NCBI RefSeq assembly: GCF_019511665.1
Contig: NZ_JAEUAW010000006.1
Location: 124,001-188,000 of the forward strand
Reading direction: 5' to 3'
DNA from: Microbacterium jejuense
Lineage (GTDB): Bacteria > Actinomycetota > Actinomycetes > Actinomycetales > Microbacteriaceae
Length of the DNA stretch: 64,000 nucleotides
The notes under the pieces were generated by a model. That model saw only the letters and a list, made by a program, of their open reading frames with translations, was not told where the DNA came from and did no database searches. The position numbers and the translations under genes were made by a program. The first letter of the stretch is position 1, and each line of letters starts with the position of its first letter. This document shows, piece after piece, positions 1 through 8,475 of the stretch.

Positions 1-1366
1 CGTTCGAGACGAGGTTGTCGACCACCTGGCGCAGCCGCAGGGCGTCGGCCCATGCCGTCGCGGGCTCCAGGCCCGTCACGTCGATCGTGATCGCGCGCGC
101 GGCAGCGCTCGTCACCGCGTCGGCCGCGGCGGAGCGGACGAGCAGCTGGAGGTCGAGCAGCCGCGGCACGAGCGACGCCTCGACGGCCGACGGCGAAGAG
201 CTCGACGCGGTCAGGATGTCGGCGACGATGCGCAGCAGCCGCTCCGCGTTGCGCTCGGCGACGTCGAGGCCCTCGCGCACCGTCGCCGGGGTGTCGGGGT
301 CCTCGATCGCGAGGTCGAGATAGCCGAGGATCGACGTCAGCGGCGTGCGCAGCTCGTGCGACACCGAGGCGACGAGGTCGTCGCGCGCCCGCAGCGCCGT
401 GAGCTCTGCGGTGACGTCGCGCGAGACGACGATGGCGCCGGCGTCCTCGCCGTCGGGATCGATGATCCGCCGCACCGTGATGGTGAGCGCCCGGCGCGGC
501 CCCGGCTCGACGCCGAACCACACCACCTGGTCGTCGAACGCCTCGCCCCGTCGCGCGCGCTCCAGCGGCAGCTCGGCGGCCGGGAGCGGCGTCGTCCCGT
601 CGTCGCGGAACGCGGCCACCTCGGCCGTGTCGTCCGGCTCCAGTCCCTGCTGCAGCCTGCCGTGCGCCTCGTTGGTCACCGAGACGCGGCCGTCGGGCGT
701 GATGCGCACCACGCCGAAGTCGACGGCGTCGAGCACCTCGGTGACGACCTGCTCCTGTCGCCGGGTGCGGTCCAGGATGCTGCGCAGCAGCTGGGACTGC
801 TTGGCCAGCAGCGTGCGCTGGGCGTCCGATCGCCGGGCGTTCAGGTGGCTCGTGGTGGCCACCGCGATCAGCACGAGCGGCAGCAGGAAGGTGCGGTAGG
901 TGACCTCGGTGGCGTTCTGCACCGTCAGCACGCTGATGACACCGGCGATCGCGACGATCACCCCGAACAGGCCGAGCAGCCCGAAGCCGCCGGCGAGCCA
1001 CGTCGTCGGGAAGATCCACAGGAGCCCGAGCACCGAGTCCGGCGCCGCGATCTGCATGATCGTGATGGCGAGGATGTCGACGGCCGGGACGACGGCGACC
1101 CATCCGTACGGCAGTCGGTTCCACGGCACCACGAGCGTGGCGGCCGTGACGGCGACGATCACCACGAGGCCCACGAAGAACATGACGGTGTCGCCGTGGA
1201 ACGGCCCGAGCACGACGAGCACCCCCAGCACGAACACGACCGCGGCGAGCAGCAGCTGGTTGAGGGTGGCGGTGCGTCCGCGCGTGCGGTCCGCGGTGTC
1301 GGGCGCCGAGCGCGGGCGCGACCGCGGTGCGGACCTTCCCGTTTCCCCCGGCGTCGCGGCGCTCAC
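1..1366 (-). CDS. Membrane sensor histidine kinase with PAS domain, 3' end cut by window edge
   Basis: About 455 codons are visible, read from a GTG at 1366 to the window edge. The first 170 residues hold about five hydrophobic segments, then a PAS-like stretch (roughly residues 190-310), then a HisKA domain with the H-box SVSHELRTP around residue 337. The sequence stops inside the ATPase domain, just after an N-box-like QVVDNLVSN, so only the nucleotide-binding C-terminus is missing. Family knowledge: such kinases autophosphorylate the H-box histidine and pass phosphate to a response regulator, which must lie outside this window. The GTG was chosen because TACGTT ends 6 bases before it and no Shine-Dalgarno is present. 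The signal sensed cannot be read from sequence. Confidence 0.85.
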   Translation of the reverse strand, partial: MSAATPGETGRSAPRSRPRSAPDTADRTRGRTATLNQLLLAAVVFVLGVLVVLGPFHGDTVMFFVGLVVIVAVTAATLVVPWNRLPYGWVAVVPAVDILAITIMQIAAPDSVLGLLWIFPTTWLAGGFGLLGLFGVIVAIAGVISVLTVQNATEVTYRTFLLPLVLIAVATTSHLNARRSDAQRTLLAKQSQLLRSILDRTRRQEQVVTEVLDAVDFGVVRITPDGRVSVTNEAHGRLQQGLEPDDTAEVAAFRDDGTTPLPAAELPLERARRGEAFDDQVVWFGVEPGPRRALTITVRRIIDPDGEDAGAIVVSRDVTAELTALRARDDLVASVSHELRTPLTSILGYLDLAIEDPDTPATVREGLDVAERNAERLLRIVADILTASSSSPSAVEASLVPRLLDLQLLVRSAAADAVTSAAARAITIDVTGLEPATAWADALRLRQVVDNLVSN

Positions 1367-1372
1367 ACTGTG

Positions 1373-1378
1373 AACGTA
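1373..1378 (-). promoter_or_regulatory. -10 box TACGTT, leaderless start of sensor kinase
   Basis: TACGTT matches TANNNT and lies 6 bases before the GTG at 1366. There is no Shine-Dalgarno, so transcription probably begins at the start codon. No convincing -35 is seen. Confidence 0.45.
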
Positions 1379-1453
1379 ATGGATGCCGCGCCGCGACGCG
1401 AAGGACCGACCGAGGTGGCCGTGGCCGGCGCAGACGGCCGGCGCCGGCCGGGA

Positions 1454-2074
1454 TCAGAACCCGAAGTCGCCGAAGTCGCCGAATCCGCCCGCGTCCGCCG
1501 CGCCGGCATCGCCCCAGCCGCCGTCCGCCGATCCGGCGTCGACAGCCGTGTCGGCGCCGCTGTCGCCGCCGTCGGCCGAACCGTCCTGGTACCCCTGGTC
1601 GTACGCGAATGACGGCGCGAGGAACGAACTCACGAGCGCCGAGCCGATGACGTAGCCGACCACGGTGCCGAGGATGGACGAGCCCAGCATCGAGCCGAAC
1701 GACGGGCCCTGACGCTGCGGTCCGAGCGTGCGCTCCATGAACCCCGGGTTGAGGTACTCCGCGCGCGTCGCGGCGCGGGCCATCGACTGCGGGTCGCTCG
1801 AGCGCGGCTGCTCGGCGGGCGGAAGTCCTGCCGAGAGCTCGGCGAGCACCTGCTGTCGCTGCGGCTCGGTGAGCTTCGAGAATGCTTCGGCATGCACCTG
1901 CTCGATCGTCTCGGGCGGTGCGGTGCGTAAGAGGTAGCGATAGCGCTCGATCGCCACCTCGTCTTCGCTGCGCGGCGGCTGCGCGCCGGGAGCAGGGCGG
2001 TACGGGGAGGGCGGCACGGCGGGTGCGGAGCGCGCGGCGTCCTGGCCGCCGAAGAGCCGGTCGAACAATCCCAT
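1454..2074 (-). CDS. Hypothetical protein with Gly-rich transmembrane segment
   Basis: The product has 206 residues. It begins MGLFDRLFGG, followed by a Pro/Ala-rich linker. A charged helical region follows (around residues 38-85, including ERYRYLLRTAPP and AEAFSKLTEPQRQQ). Next come a single hydrophobic segment of small residues (about 130-152, SSILGTVVGYVIGSALVSS) and a Gly/Asp/Ala-rich acidic tail. The start has a good AAGGAG ribosome site. I recognise the arrangement as a recurrent actinobacterial hypothetical but cannot give a function. The YRYLL...KLTEPQR region is the most likely conserved part. A membrane-tethered scaffold is one guess. Confidence 0.7.
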   Translation of the reverse strand: MGLFDRLFGGQDAARSAPAVPPSPYRPAPGAQPPRSEDEVAIERYRYLLRTAPPETIEQVHAEAFSKLTEPQRQQVLAELSAGLPPAEQPRSSDPQSMARAATRAEYLNPGFMERTLGPQRQGPSFGSMLGSSILGTVVGYVIGSALVSSFLAPSFAYDQGYQDGSADGGDSGADTAVDAGSADGGWGDAGAADAGGFGDFGDFGF

Positions 2075-2137
2075 GGCGTTCTCCTTGGATCGGGATCCTC
2101 ACAGTAGGCGCGCCGGCTACGAGTCCGCTGTGTGCAC

Positions 2138-2695
2138 TCAGCCGCGCAGTGCGACCGCCTCGCTCATCCAGCGGGCGTGCAGCGCCCAGGGATCGTCCAC
2201 GCCGGCCGCGAGCACCGCGACGTGCGCCGCGAGCGGCTCCGAGATCCGGAACCACTCGGTTCCGGGATGCCGGTCGGCGGCGAACTGCGCATGCCGGGCC
2301 TGCTCGACCGCGCGTCCGCCGCGTTCGAACGCCAGGAGCTCGTCGTGCCAGATGGCCGCGAAGCGCTGCCGCGGATTGCCCGTCGTGCCGATCTTGATGC
2401 GGTCGGCGTAGCGCAGGTAGTACACGACGTCCACGCGGGGCGGCGCGAGCTCTCCGTCCGGCACGTCGCCGTGACGCCACTCGCACACCGCGCACAGCCA
2501 GCCCGACGGGTAGCGCACGCCCAGACGAGAGCCGCACAGCCGGCACGGGGACGGCAGCGCGTCCGTCACGCCGTACGCGGCCTCACTCCACTCCGCGACG
2601 GCCGCGAAGTGTCGTTCGCACAGTGGCACCGGCGCGTCGGACGGCACCGGGCCGCGGCATCCGTCGTCCACCAGGCAGCGCGATCTCTCAGGCAC
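2138..2695 (-). CDS. GIY-YIG / T5orf172-like protein with Cys pairs
   Basis: The product has 185 residues. The C-terminal half reads VVYYLRYADRIKIGTT, then a conserved Arg (NPRQRF), then a helix and EWFRI, which fits the GIY-YIG superfamily branch called T5orf172 or MUG113. The N-terminal half holds spaced Cys/His residues (CLVDDGC, LCERHF, CRLCG, CAVCEWRHGD) that could bind zinc. GIY-YIG domains are usually nucleases; this branch often occurs in phage-related or DNA-binding proteins of unknown activity. A GTG start is chosen because TACCGT lies 6 bases upstream. No phage genes adjoin it. The family is fairly sure; the activity is not. Confidence 0.7.
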   Translation of the reverse strand: MPERSRCLVDDGCRGPVPSDAPVPLCERHFAAVAEWSEAAYGVTDALPSPCRLCGSRLGVRYPSGWLCAVCEWRHGDVPDGELAPPRVDVVYYLRYADRIKIGTTGNPRQRFAAIWHDELLAFERGGRAVEQARHAQFAADRHPGTEWFRISEPLAAHVAVLAAGVDDPWALHARWMSEAVALRG

Positions 2696-2701
2696 ATCGC
2701 G

Positions 2702-2707
2702 ACGGTA
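2702..2707 (-). promoter_or_regulatory. -10 box TACCGT, leaderless
   Basis: TANNNT match 6 bases before the GTG start of the GIY-YIG-like gene, with no ribosome site between. Confidence 0.5.
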
Positions 2708-2734
2708 CCCGTGGTCTCGGACATCGGGGCATGC

Positions 2735-2770
2735 GAAAGGGGCCGCCGCCTTTCGGCGACGGCCCCTTTC
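2735..2770 (-). terminator. Hairpin terminator after rpsA
   Basis: An 11-bp perfect outer stem (2735-2745 with 2760-2770) continues after one mismatch into a 4-bp inner stem closed by a TTTC loop. It lies 40 bases after the rpsA stop. No T-run follows. Confidence 0.7.
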
Positions 2771-2810
2771 GGACCAGACGGTTCAGCGGACCGCGTGAGT
2801 CAGCTCAGGA

Positions 2811-4259
2811 TCAGCGACCCGAGAGCTTCTCGCGCAGAGCGGCGAGGGCCTCGTCGTCCGCGAGCGTGCCCACGGGGCCGCTGTCGGACGAGTACGAGGA
2901 CGAGCCGGTCTCGACCGGAGCGGCGGCCTCGGCCTCGAGGGCCTTGATGACGGCAGCCTTGTGGGCCTCCCAGCGAGCGTGGGCGGCGGCGTACTCCTGC
3001 TCCCACTTCTCGCGCTGCTCGTCGAAGCCTTCCTTCCACTGGTTGGTCTCGGAGTCGAAGCCCTCGGGGTACTTGTACTCCCCGTTCTCGTCGTACTCGG
3101 TGACCATGCCGTAGAGGGCCGGGTCGAACTCGGTGCCGTAGGGGTCGACCGACTCGTTCGCCTGCTTGAGCGACAGCGAGATGCGGCGACGCTCGAGGTC
3201 GATGTCGATGATCTTGACGAAGACCTCTTCGCCGACCGACACGACCTGCTCGGCGAGCTCGACGTGCTTGCCCGACAGCTCCGAGATGTGCACGAGGCCC
3301 TCGATGCCGTCCGCGACGCGCACGAACGCACCGAACGGGACGAGCTTGGTGACCTTGCCCGGCGCGACCTGACCGATCGCGTGCGTGCGGGCGAAGACCT
3401 GCCACGGGTCCTCCTGCGTCGCCTTCAGCGACAGCGAGACGCGCTCGCGGTCCAGGTCGACCTCGAGGATCTCGACGGTGACCTCCTGGCCGACCTCGAC
3501 GACCTCGGACGCGTGCTCGATGTGCTTCCAAGAGAGCTCCGAGACGTGGACGAGACCGTCGACGCCACCGAGGTCGACGAACGCACCGAAGTTGACGATC
3601 GACGAGACCGTGCCCTTGCGGACCTGGCCCTTGTGGAGGTTGTTGAGGAACGTGGTGCGCGACTCGGACTGCGTCTGCTCGAGCAGGGCGCGGCGCGAGA
3701 GCACGACGTTGTTGCGGTTCTTGTCGAGCTCGAGGATCTTCGCCTCGATCTCCTGGCCGAGGTACGGCGTCAGGTCGCGGACGCGGCGCAGCTCGATGAG
3801 CGAGGCCGGGAGGAAGCCGCGGAGGCCGATGTCGACGATGAGGCCACCCTTGACGACCTCGATCACGGAGCCGGTGACGACACCGTCGTTCTCCTTGATC
3901 TTCTCGACGTCGCCCCACGCGCGCTCGTACTGTGCGCGCTTCTTGGAGAGGATGAGGCGGCCTTCCTTGTCCTCCTTCTGGAGAACGAGGGCTTCGACCT
4001 CGTCGCCGACCTTGACGACCTCGTTGGGGTCGACGTCGTGCTTGATGGAGAGCTCGCGCGAGGGGATGACACCCTCGGTCTTGTAGCCGACGTCGAGGAG
4101 GACCTCGTCGCGGTCGATCTTCACCACGGTGCCTTCGATGAGGTCGCCGTCGTTGAAGAACTTCAGAGTCTTCTCGACCGCGGCCAGGAAGTCCTCAGCA
4201 GAGCCGATGTCGTTGATCGCGACCTGCTTGGTGGCCGTGGCGGTCGTTGCGCTAGTCAT
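2811..4259 (-). CDS. rpsA: 30S ribosomal protein S1
   Basis: The product has 482 residues and four S1 RNA-binding repeats between about residues 35 and 360. Examples are GDLIEGTVVKIDRDEVLLDV, GDEVEALVLQKED, VRKGTVSSIVNFGAFVDLG and APGKVTKLVPFGAFVRV. A charged, Ala-rich tail follows. The length and four-repeat layout match actinobacterial S1, shorter than the six-repeat enterobacterial form. S1 helps mRNA bind the 30S subunit, although leaderless messages, apparently common here, need it less. The 244 bases upstream have no gene and probably carry the promoter and a long leader, where S1 genes are often autoregulated. The start has only a weak AAGGA about 14 bases upstream. Confidence 0.97.
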   Translation of the reverse strand: MTSATTATATKQVAINDIGSAEDFLAAVEKTLKFFNDGDLIEGTVVKIDRDEVLLDVGYKTEGVIPSRELSIKHDVDPNEVVKVGDEVEALVLQKEDKEGRLILSKKRAQYERAWGDVEKIKENDGVVTGSVIEVVKGGLIVDIGLRGFLPASLIELRRVRDLTPYLGQEIEAKILELDKNRNNVVLSRRALLEQTQSESRTTFLNNLHKGQVRKGTVSSIVNFGAFVDLGGVDGLVHVSELSWKHIEHASEVVEVGQEVTVEILEVDLDRERVSLSLKATQEDPWQVFARTHAIGQVAPGKVTKLVPFGAFVRVADGIEGLVHISELSGKHVELAEQVVSVGEEVFVKIIDIDLERRRISLSLKQANESVDPYGTEFDPALYGMVTEYDENGEYKYPEGFDSETNQWKEGFDEQREKWEQEYAAAHARWEAHKAAVIKALEAEAAAPVETGSSSYSSDSGPVGTLADDEALAALREKLSGR

Positions 4260-4503
4260 GTAGTGGGTTGTCCTTGTTGGGTTGGGATGTCGGGCCCCGG
4301 TCGTCCACGGCCTCCGACGCGCGAGCGCGAACGGATGCCTCGGACCGAAGCGAAGCGGATTTCATTGCGATGCCGCCCATGCCCCCTGCGGGTGCGTCCG
4401 AGCCGCGATCGGCTCCGGGCGTGGCGAAACAGCCACACGAGTGACACTCCAGGGTATCAGAACGCGAGGGTCGCCCGCGATGTTCCCGAACGGGATCCGG
4501 AGC

Positions 4504-5280
4504 CTACCGCGGAAGGTCGATCGGGGCGGTGTTCGTGCGGTCCGGATCGAACGGCGCGGGCCCCGCCGCCGACTCGCCGCGCAGCTGGGCGAGCCGCTCG
4601 TCCTCGCGACGCTGGGCGTCCGCCAGCCAGTCCCAGCCCGTCGATGCGCTGCCGCGTTCCATGCCCGGCACGGGGGCGGTGGCACGCGCCTCGTCGTACG
4701 CGGTCGCTGCGACGGAGGCCGTCGCAGCGGGCGGGGGCGGCGGCTGAACCGGTGACGGGACCATCGTCGGGTCGCCCCTGCCCGCCGCACCGCGCAGGCC
4801 GGCCTGGGCGATGACACGCTGGATGGTGAGTCCGCGCGAATCGGGATCCCCCACGTAGCGGATCTCGCGCAGCCCCTGCTCCTGGGCGGCGGACTCGAAC
4901 ACGAAGTGGCCGTACCCGAAGACGCGGCCGATGAGCGGCTTGTAGACGGAGATGTCGAGGATGCGCGCGAGCGGCATCGTCGCGATCCGCTGCGACAGGA
5001 TGCCGTGCACGCGGAACACGCGCATGTTGGTGATGACGAAGCGGTCCATGCGCTGCTCGAAGATGCGCCAGACGGCGTGCACGCCGATGCCCGCGCCCAC
5101 GAGCGTGGGCAACCACCACAGCTGCGGCATGACGAACGCGAGGAGGAACACGACGAAGCCGCCCACCAGCTCCAGCACGGCCGAGACGGTGGCGGCCCAG
5201 TGCTTGCGGACCTCGTCGACGACGTACTCCCCCTGATCCGAGATCAGGTGCTTGTCGATCCGCGGATCGAACACGCTCAC
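4504..5280 (-). CDS. Bacterial PH-domain (DUF304-like) membrane protein
   Basis: The product has 258 residues. Two hydrophobic segments (about residues 30-52 and 55-72) are followed by a bacterial PH fold. Signature parts are RMDRFVITNMRVFRVHG, LARILDISVYKPLIGRVFGYG and FVFESA, as in YdbS/YdbT-type bPH2 proteins. The tail is Pro/Ala-rich. The role is unknown; bPH2 proteins are membrane-associated. The GTG start overlaps the stop of the small gene upstream as GTGA, so the two are translationally coupled and probably act together. Confidence 0.8.
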   Translation of the reverse strand: MSVFDPRIDKHLISDQGEYVVDEVRKHWAATVSAVLELVGGFVVFLLAFVMPQLWWLPTLVGAGIGVHAVWRIFEQRMDRFVITNMRVFRVHGILSQRIATMPLARILDISVYKPLIGRVFGYGHFVFESAAQEQGLREIRYVGDPDSRGLTIQRVIAQAGLRGAAGRGDPTMVPSPVQPPPPPAATASVAATAYDEARATAPVPGMERGSASTGWDWLADAQRREDERLAQLRGESAAGPAPFDPDRTNTAPIDLPR

Positions 5281-5444
5281 CCCGCGGCGAGGGCCACGAA
5301 GAAGTCGACGACGGCCATGACGGCGCCCACGACGGCATTGATGGCGCCCTGGACCGCGTTGGCGGCATCCTGCGGGCGGGTGATGAGGTAGAACGCCGCG
5401 AACGCGATGACGAGCACCAGAACGATGCGCTTGACGATCTTCAC
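5277..5444 (-). CDS. Small single-span membrane protein, 55 residues
   Basis: Frame from GTG at 5444 to TGA at 5279-5277. It starts VKIVKRIVLVLVIAFAAFYL, a basic start and one hydrophobic helix, then RPQDAANAVQGAINAV and a second weakly hydrophobic helix ending VVDFFVALAAG. From memory, similar small proteins with an RPxDAANAV motif occur across actinobacteria, so this is likely a real conserved gene. Its stop overlaps the start of the PH-domain gene (GTGA), and TAGAAC upstream could be a -10. Function unknown. Confidence 0.7.
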   Translation of the reverse strand: MKIVKRIVLVLVIAFAAFYLITRPQDAANAVQGAINAVVGAVMAVVDFFVALAAG

Positions 5445-5558
5445 GGGGGTCCCTTCGACTTCTGCTGTTCTACCGCACGCGCGCGCTCATCCGCGCAGGC
5501 GCGCGGGCGCGTCGCCGATCGCCGCGGGATCCGGGTGCAAGCGTGCTGCGGCGGCCGG

Positions 5559-6608
5559 TCAGGGCCGCAGCAGCACCTTGATCGCGCGGCGCTCGTCCAT
5601 CGCAGCATAGGCCTCGGCGGCCTCGCGCAGCGGCAGCTCGAGGTCGAACACGCGGCCGGGGCGGATCGCGCCCGACCGCACATCGGGCAGCAGCTCCTCG
5701 ATGTATCCCCGGACGGGGGCGACACCGCCGTTGACGCCGACGTTGCGGTCGAACATCGGCCGCACCGGCAGCTCCGGACCGCCGTTGGGCACGCCCACGT
5801 ACCCGACCATGCCGCCGGGGCGGGTCGAGCGCAGCGCCTGGTCCATCGACTCCTTCGTGCCGACGCACTCGAGCACGCGGTCGGCGCCGATGCCGCCCGT
5901 CAGCGCCCGCACGGCGTCGACGCCCGCGTCGCCGCGCTCCTCGACGACGTGCGTCGCGCCGAAGTCGCGCGCAAGAGCCTGCCGCTGCGGATGGCGTGAC
6001 ATCGCGATGATCGTCGTGGCGCCGAGCCGCTTCGCCGCGATGATCGCACACAGCCCCACGGCGCCGTCGCCGACGACCGCCACCGCGTCGCCGGGCGACA
6101 CGCCGGCCGAGACCGCGGCATGGTGGCCCGTGCCCATGACGTCGCTCAGGGTCAGCAGGCCGGGGATCTCGTCGTCCGTGACGGGGCCGGGCACCACCGC
6201 GAGGGTCCCGTCGGCCAGCGGCACGCGGACGCGCTCGCCCTGACCGCCGTCGGCGAATCCGCCGAAGCGGTCGTCGCTCCCCCACCAGCCGCCGTGCAGG
6301 CACGAGGTGCTCACGCTGTTGCGGCAGTTCACGCACGTGCCGTCGCACACGTAGAACGGCGCGATCACGAAGTCGCCGGCGCGCACCGATCGCACGTCGG
6401 GGCCGACCGCCTCGACGACGCCCACGAACTCATGCCCGATGCGGTGCGGTCGCTTCGTGGGCGTGATCCCGCGGTACGGCCACAGATCGGACCCGCAGAC
6501 GCAGGCCGCGACGACGCGGACGATCGCGTCGGCGCCGGTCGAGAGCACGGGGTCGGGCACGTCCTCGACGCGGATGTCACGTGCGGCGTGGATGACGGTG
6601 GCGAGCAT
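5559..6608 (-). CDS. Zinc-dependent medium-chain alcohol dehydrogenase
   Basis: The product has 349 residues, typical of the MDR superfamily. The catalytic zinc region is CGSDLWPYRG followed by GHEFVGVVE. Structural zinc cysteines are in CDGTCVNC and a fourth at STSC. The Rossmann turn is GDGAVG at about residue 175. After the second strand, AMSRHPQR carries Ser-Arg where an acidic residue would favour NAD, so NADP(H) may be preferred (inference). Substrate unknown. TAGGCT lies 6 bases before the ATG, so it seems to be transcribed separately as a leaderless message despite following the SDR gene on the same strand. Confidence 0.9.
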   Translation of the reverse strand: MLATVIHAARDIRVEDVPDPVLSTGADAIVRVVAACVCGSDLWPYRGITPTKRPHRIGHEFVGVVEAVGPDVRSVRAGDFVIAPFYVCDGTCVNCRNSVSTSCLHGGWWGSDDRFGGFADGGQGERVRVPLADGTLAVVPGPVTDDEIPGLLTLSDVMGTGHHAAVSAGVSPGDAVAVVGDGAVGLCAIIAAKRLGATTIIAMSRHPQRQALARDFGATHVVEERGDAGVDAVRALTGGIGADRVLECVGTKESMDQALRSTRPGGMVGYVGVPNGGPELPVRPMFDRNVGVNGGVAPVRGYIEELLPDVRSGAIRPGRVFDLELPLREAAEAYAAMDERRAIKVLLRP

Positions 6609-6614
6609 GGCCCG

Positions 6615-6620
6615 AGCCTA
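6615..6620 (-). promoter_or_regulatory. -10 box TAGGCT, leaderless
   Basis: TANNNT match 6 bases before the alcohol dehydrogenase ATG, in the short gap after the SDR-type gene. Confidence 0.6.
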
Positions 6621-6623
6621 CGG

Positions 6624-7265
6624 TCACGCGAGCGCGTGTCCGATGACCTCGTCGCCGCCGCCGAAACGGATCGTGCGCGCGATCGTGGCGTCTTCGGCGA
6701 TGGTCGCGGCGATGACACGGGCGACGTCCGCCCGCGAGACCTCGCCGCGCCCCCGCGGGTCCAGCGAGATGCGGCCGGTCGGCGGATCGAGGGTGAGCGT
6801 GCCGGGGGCGAGGATCGTCCAGTCCAGATCGCTGGAGGCGAGGTGCTCGTCGGCCGCCCACTTGGCGTCGGCATACGCATAGAACGAGTCGCCGCGGTCC
6901 ACGCCGTGATCGGCGCGCGACCCGATCCACGACACCATGACGTAGCGGACGACTCCCGCGGCGGCCGCGGCGTCCATCGAGCGGATGGCGGCGTCCCTGT
7001 CGACGGCGTACGTGCGGGCGGGGTCTCCTCCGCCGGCACCCGCCGACCACACGACGACGTCGTTGCCGGCGACGATGTTCTCGAGCTGGTCGACGTCGAG
7101 CGTCTCGACGTCGGCCACGAGCGGCTGCGCGCCGGTCGCGGCGACCTCCGCCTCGTGCGCGGCGTTGCGGATGACGGCGGTCACGGTGTGTCCCTGCTCC
7201 ACGAGCAGCGGCTCGAGCAGCAGAGCGACCTTGCCGTGTCCGCCGAAGATCAGGATGCGGGCCAT
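6624..7265 (-). CDS. Atypical NAD(P)-binding SDR protein
   Basis: The product has 213 residues. It opens with a glycine-rich nucleotide loop, RILIFGGHGKVA, then a Rossmann fold with VVVWSAGAGGGDP and YVMVSWIG. The end is typical of the NmrA/atypical-SDR group, DWTILAPGTLT. There is a YADAKW stretch resembling YxxxK, but the classical catalytic triad is not clear, so a redox-sensing or epimerase-like role is as likely as catalysis. The start at 7265 (MARILIF), not the in-frame ATG three codons upstream, is chosen because TAGCGT sits 7 bases before it. Confidence 0.8.
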   Translation of the reverse strand: MARILIFGGHGKVALLLEPLLVEQGHTVTAVIRNAAHEAEVAATGAQPLVADVETLDVDQLENIVAGNDVVVWSAGAGGGDPARTYAVDRDAAIRSMDAAAAAGVVRYVMVSWIGSRADHGVDRGDSFYAYADAKWAADEHLASSDLDWTILAPGTLTLDPPTGRISLDPRGRGEVSRADVARVIAATIAEDATIARTIRFGGGDEVIGHALA

Positions 7266-7272
7266 GGCTGTC

Positions 7273-7278
7273 ACGCTA
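7273..7278 (-). promoter_or_regulatory. -10 box TAGCGT, leaderless; decides start at 7265
   Basis: TANNNT match 7 bases before the ATG at 7265. It would overlap the coding frame if the upstream ATG at 7274 were used. Confidence 0.55.
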
Positions 7279-7293
7279 CGCGAGTCGTCGCCG

Positions 7294-8418
7294 TCACGCG
7301 ACGAGTGCGCCCGCGCCGTCGGGGACCGTCACGTCGCGGGTCCGCCCGTCTGCGACGATCGCGCGCACGGCGTCACGGCCGGCGCGGTTCGCCCCCACGG
7401 TCGACTGCGAGGGGCCGTACCCGATGAGGAACAGTCGCGGCTCGTCGATCGAGCGCCCGTTCTCGACGCGGAAGCCGCCCTCCGGCGTGCGCAGCCGCAG
7501 CGGTGCCAGGTGGTCGAGGGCGGGACGGAAGCCCGTGGCCCACAGGATGACGTCCGCGTGCTGGAACGATCCGTCCGGCATCCGGACGCCGTCCTCCTCG
7601 ATGGAGGCGAACATCGGATGCCGCACCAGCACGCCGCGCGCCTGCGCGGCGCGCGCCCACGGCGTCCAGTGCATGCCGGTCACGGCGATGACGCTCCCGG
7701 GCGGGAGCCCGCGGCGCACCCGGTCCTCCACTCCCGCGATCGCGGCCACGCGCGCGGGGATGTCGAACTCGTCGTCCTGCCATTCGGGCTCGCGGCGGGT
7801 CACCCAGAACGTGTCGGCCACGCGCGAGATCTCGTCGAGCAGCTGCACGGCCGAGATCCCCGCTCCGACGATCACGACCCGTCGGCCGGCGAACTCATCC
7901 GCCGACACATAGTCGGCCACGTGCAGCTGCCGGCCACGGAAGCGCTCCTGACCGGGGTAGCGCGGCCAGAACGGCCGGGTCCACGTCCCGGTCGCGTTGA
8001 TGACATAGCGGGCCGTCCACGCACCGCGATCCGTCTCGACGACCAGGCACCCACGGGGGTCGTCATCGGCGCGCCGCACGGCCGTGACCCGCAGCGGGCG
8101 CCGCACATCCAGTCCGAAGCGCTCTTCGTAGTCCGCGAAGTACGCCGGCAGCACGTCGCGGCTCGCCGCGGCGGGGTCGGCGGGCGGCACGGCGAATCCC
8201 GGGAGCTCGTGGATGCCGTTGACCGTGGCCATCCGCAGCGACGCCCACCGGTGCTGCCAGGCGCCGCCCGGCGCCGGATTCGCGTCGAGCACGACGTATG
8301 TCGGCGCGGTCGAGCCTGCGCGCAGCGGCGAGAACCCGCGGCGCTGCAGGTGGTACGCCGCCGACAGCCCCGCCTGCCCGGCGCCGATCACGACGACGTC
8401 GACGGGTACGGGCTCCAT
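7294..8418 (-). CDS. Flavin-dependent monooxygenase-like oxidoreductase
   Basis: The product has 374 residues. An N-terminal FAD motif, VVIGAGQAGLSAAYHL, is followed by the NADP-binding motif VVIVGAGISAVQLL near residue 170. ILWATGFRPALDHL near residue 290 is the ATG motif of flavin monooxygenases. This is the CzcO/YUCCA-like branch; members oxygenate small organic substrates using NADPH. The substrate cannot be predicted. It stands between two same-strand genes, but the hairpin at 8432-8467 separates it from the one upstream. No clear promoter or ribosome site precedes the ATG. Confidence 0.85.
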   Translation of the reverse strand: MEPVPVDVVVIGAGQAGLSAAYHLQRRGFSPLRAGSTAPTYVVLDANPAPGGAWQHRWASLRMATVNGIHELPGFAVPPADPAAASRDVLPAYFADYEERFGLDVRRPLRVTAVRRADDDPRGCLVVETDRGAWTARYVINATGTWTRPFWPRYPGQERFRGRQLHVADYVSADEFAGRRVVIVGAGISAVQLLDEISRVADTFWVTRREPEWQDDEFDIPARVAAIAGVEDRVRRGLPPGSVIAVTGMHWTPWARAAQARGVLVRHPMFASIEEDGVRMPDGSFQHADVILWATGFRPALDHLAPLRLRTPEGGFRVENGRSIDEPRLFLIGYGPSQSTVGANRAGRDAVRAIVADGRTRDVTVPDGAGALVA

Positions 8419-8431
8419 GCGTGCGACAACA

Positions 8432-8467
8432 GCGGCCGGCCCGCGGGGATTCCCGCGGACCGGCCGC
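8432..8467 (-). terminator. Long hairpin terminator, 16-bp stem with one mismatch
   Basis: 8432-8447 pairs with 8452-8467 around a GATT loop; the only mismatch is 8440/8459. It lies just after the stop of the PEP mutase-family gene. No T-run follows. Confidence 0.7.
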
Positions 8468-8475
8468 GTCGTGCC

